Below, in pieces: positions 63,198 through 64,000 of a stretch of 64,000 nucleotides of DNA; positions within the stretch are counted from its first letter, which is position 1; every line of letters begins with the position of its first letter. The notes under the pieces were generated by a model. The model ran no database searches, was not told the DNA's origin, and was given only the letters and a program-made list of their open reading frames with translations. The position numbers were made by a program, and so were the translations under genes. The stretch is from Rhizobium sp. NLR16a (GTDB lineage Bacteria > Pseudomonadota > Alphaproteobacteria > Rhizobiales > Rhizobiaceae), in contig NZ_CP072865.1 of NCBI RefSeq assembly GCF_017948245.1, positions 645,501 through 709,500 on the forward strand, in the 5' to 3' direction.

Positions 63198-63848
63198 TTA
63201 CCGGTTATCCGCCTTGAAGCGCGCGAGGCGCGCCTCGATTGCCTGTTCGCGGTGCAGCCGGTCGAGTTCGTCCAGTTCGGAACTATGGATATGCTCGTCT
63301 GATGGAACGCCGGTCAGCCGCGAGACCGCGGCGGCGGCGCGGGCCGCACCCGCGCCCGGCGTGGGCCTGCCGTGCCCGGCCGCGGCCTGTTCGGGATGCT
63401 GGGCGATGCTACGCTTGAAATCGGCAAGGCGGGCGTCGGCCTCGCGGCGCGTTGCAAGCACAGCCTGCAGGGCTTTCTGGCCGTCGTCCACCTGCTCGCT
63501 GGCATCGGCCAGCGCCTTGTCGAGCGCGGCGATCTGGGATTCCAGATCGATCTGGCGGGCGACGCCGGCCTTTGCGAGATCGTCGCGCCCGGAGGAGACG
63601 GCGAGGCGGATCTTTTCATCGAGCGCATTCATGTCCTCGACGATTTCGTCCCTGCGGCTCTGGATACGGTATTCCTCGGCGCGCGCCTTGCCGAGGTCGG
63701 TGCGGGCCTCGTCCGCCGCCGCATCGATCTCGCGGATTGCCTGTTCGATAACGGCGATCTTGTTGACGCCTTCCGCCTTGTCGACCGCTGCATTCGCGAT
63801 GCCCGCGATCAGGCGACCCATGCGTGAAAGAATGCCTTCATTCGCCAT
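63198..63848 (-). CDS. PspA/IM30-family membrane stress protein
   Basis: A 216-residue, mostly coiled-coil protein (residues 20-150) of the PspA/IM30 family: it begins with an amphipathic helix (GILSRMGRLIAGIANAAVDKAE) and has a C-terminal helix ending RFKADNR. These proteins bind stressed inner membrane and maintain proton motive force. ATG 63848 has GGAGG 5-6 bases upstream. The frame is open upstream to the window edge but has no better start. First gene of the PspA-YqiJ-flotillin operon, with the next gene 5 bp away. Confidence 0.87.
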   Translation of the reverse strand: MANEGILSRMGRLIAGIANAAVDKAEGVNKIAVIEQAIREIDAAADEARTDLGKARAEEYRIQSRRDEIVEDMNALDEKIRLAVSSGRDDLAKAGVARQIDLESQIAALDKALADASEQVDDGQKALQAVLATRREADARLADFKRSIAQHPEQAAAGHGRPTPGAGAARAAAAVSRLTGVPSDEHIHSSELDELDRLHREQAIEARLARFKADNR

Positions 63849-64000
63849 GTTTTCCTCCATCCGAGCGGAATTCGGCGTGACGCCGATGTGAATCTCGTAA
63901 TGATTGTGGCCGGCAACAAGATAGGCCGGAAAAATACTCTCCCATCCCCTGGAATAACCTGCGACGTCGAAGGGTACGGCAACGCGTCCGTGCACGGTGG
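63849..64000. other. Region upstream of pspA-like gene
   Basis: 150 bases to the window edge. The strong GGAGGAAAAC site sits just before the pspA ATG. The minus-strand pspA frame remains open to the edge and gives a moderately protein-like stretch (GWESIFPAYLVAGHNHYEI), so an N-terminal extension cannot be excluded. Confidence 0.35.

Noticed and set aside
63849..63995. N-terminal extension of the PspA-like protein to the window edge
   Set aside because: A strong GGAGG site directly precedes ATG 63848, and PspA proteins begin with the amphipathic helix found there.

Overview
The window reads as chromosomal DNA of a Rhizobium, most likely of the R. leguminosarum/etli group. It is GC-rich and carries the gbpR-chvE-gguABC sugar locus known from Agrobacterium and Rhizobium. 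Its IlvD/Edd-type dehydratase shows every active-site position I recall for the R. leguminosarum L-arabinonate dehydratase. It also has several rhizobial palindromic intergenic repeats and many Rhizobiales-type small proteins (DUF982, DUF1236, BON). No phage, plasmid-transfer or CRISPR signal was found. The only mobile-looking DNA is a set of palindromic repeats and one MITE-like element.

Layout. 1-4.8 kb: end of a surface-polysaccharide cluster (Wzt-like ABC exporter ATPase cut by the window edge, two family-2 glycosyltransferases, a sugar-nucleotide epimerase/decarboxylase), with a 358-bp inverted-repeat element inside it. 5.2-7.3 kb: divergent ampC-ampR-like pair. 7.4-11.4 kb: ribose-type sugar ABC transporter split over both strands together with an extended-SDR enzyme. 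11.5-14.2 kb: small envelope and stress-type proteins (GYD, two DUF1236, BON, DUF982). 14.2-18.2 kb: candidate sRNA, DUF882/M15-type peptidase, OafA-type acyltransferase. 18.2-20.8 kb: a gene-poor stretch with a decayed DNA ligase D fragment, two very small ORFs, a NIPSNAP gene and tRNA-Arg(CCG). 21.0-25.9 kb: xylose transporter xylFHG with a divergent ROK repressor. 26.2-29.4 kb: inositol dehydrogenase, a Tat-exported Hint-domain protein and hypotheticals. 29.5-39.2 kb: gbpR/chvE-gguABC followed by alpha-ketoglutarate-semialdehyde dehydrogenase and arabinonate dehydratase, probably a single sugar uptake and oxidation module. 39.2-39.9 kb: Phd/PIN toxin-antitoxin. 39.9-43.1 kb: ATP-grasp / alpha-E / transglutaminase operon. 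43.7-47.0 kb: EamA exporter, MFS exporter with AraC regulator. 47.3-51 kb: DEAD-box helicase, HEAT-repeat AlkD-like protein, small secreted protein. 51.1-54.5 kb: large hybrid histidine kinase. 54.5-56.4 kb: split MnmC (mnmD and an FAD enzyme) with overlapping divergent start codons. 56.5-60.8 kb: ureide (uric acid/allantoin) degradation operon that also encodes a degenerate HepT-like protein and a DUF1045 protein. 60.8-63.9 kb: PspA / YqiJ / flotillin membrane-stress operon in which yqiJ is cut by an in-frame amber codon.

The genes fit a soil or rhizosphere lifestyle: at least three ribose-type sugar importers (xylose, ChvE/Ggu, one orphan), plant-derived inositol, arabinose and ureide catabolism, surface-polysaccharide decoration and envelope stress defence. 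The items most worth following up are the amber-split yqiJ, the active-site-less HepT-like gene translationally coupled in the ureide operon, the ATP-grasp/alpha-E/transglutaminase operon, the candidate sRNA near 14.4-14.55 kb, the CTG-start ABC ATPase and the overlapping mnmD/FAD start codons.
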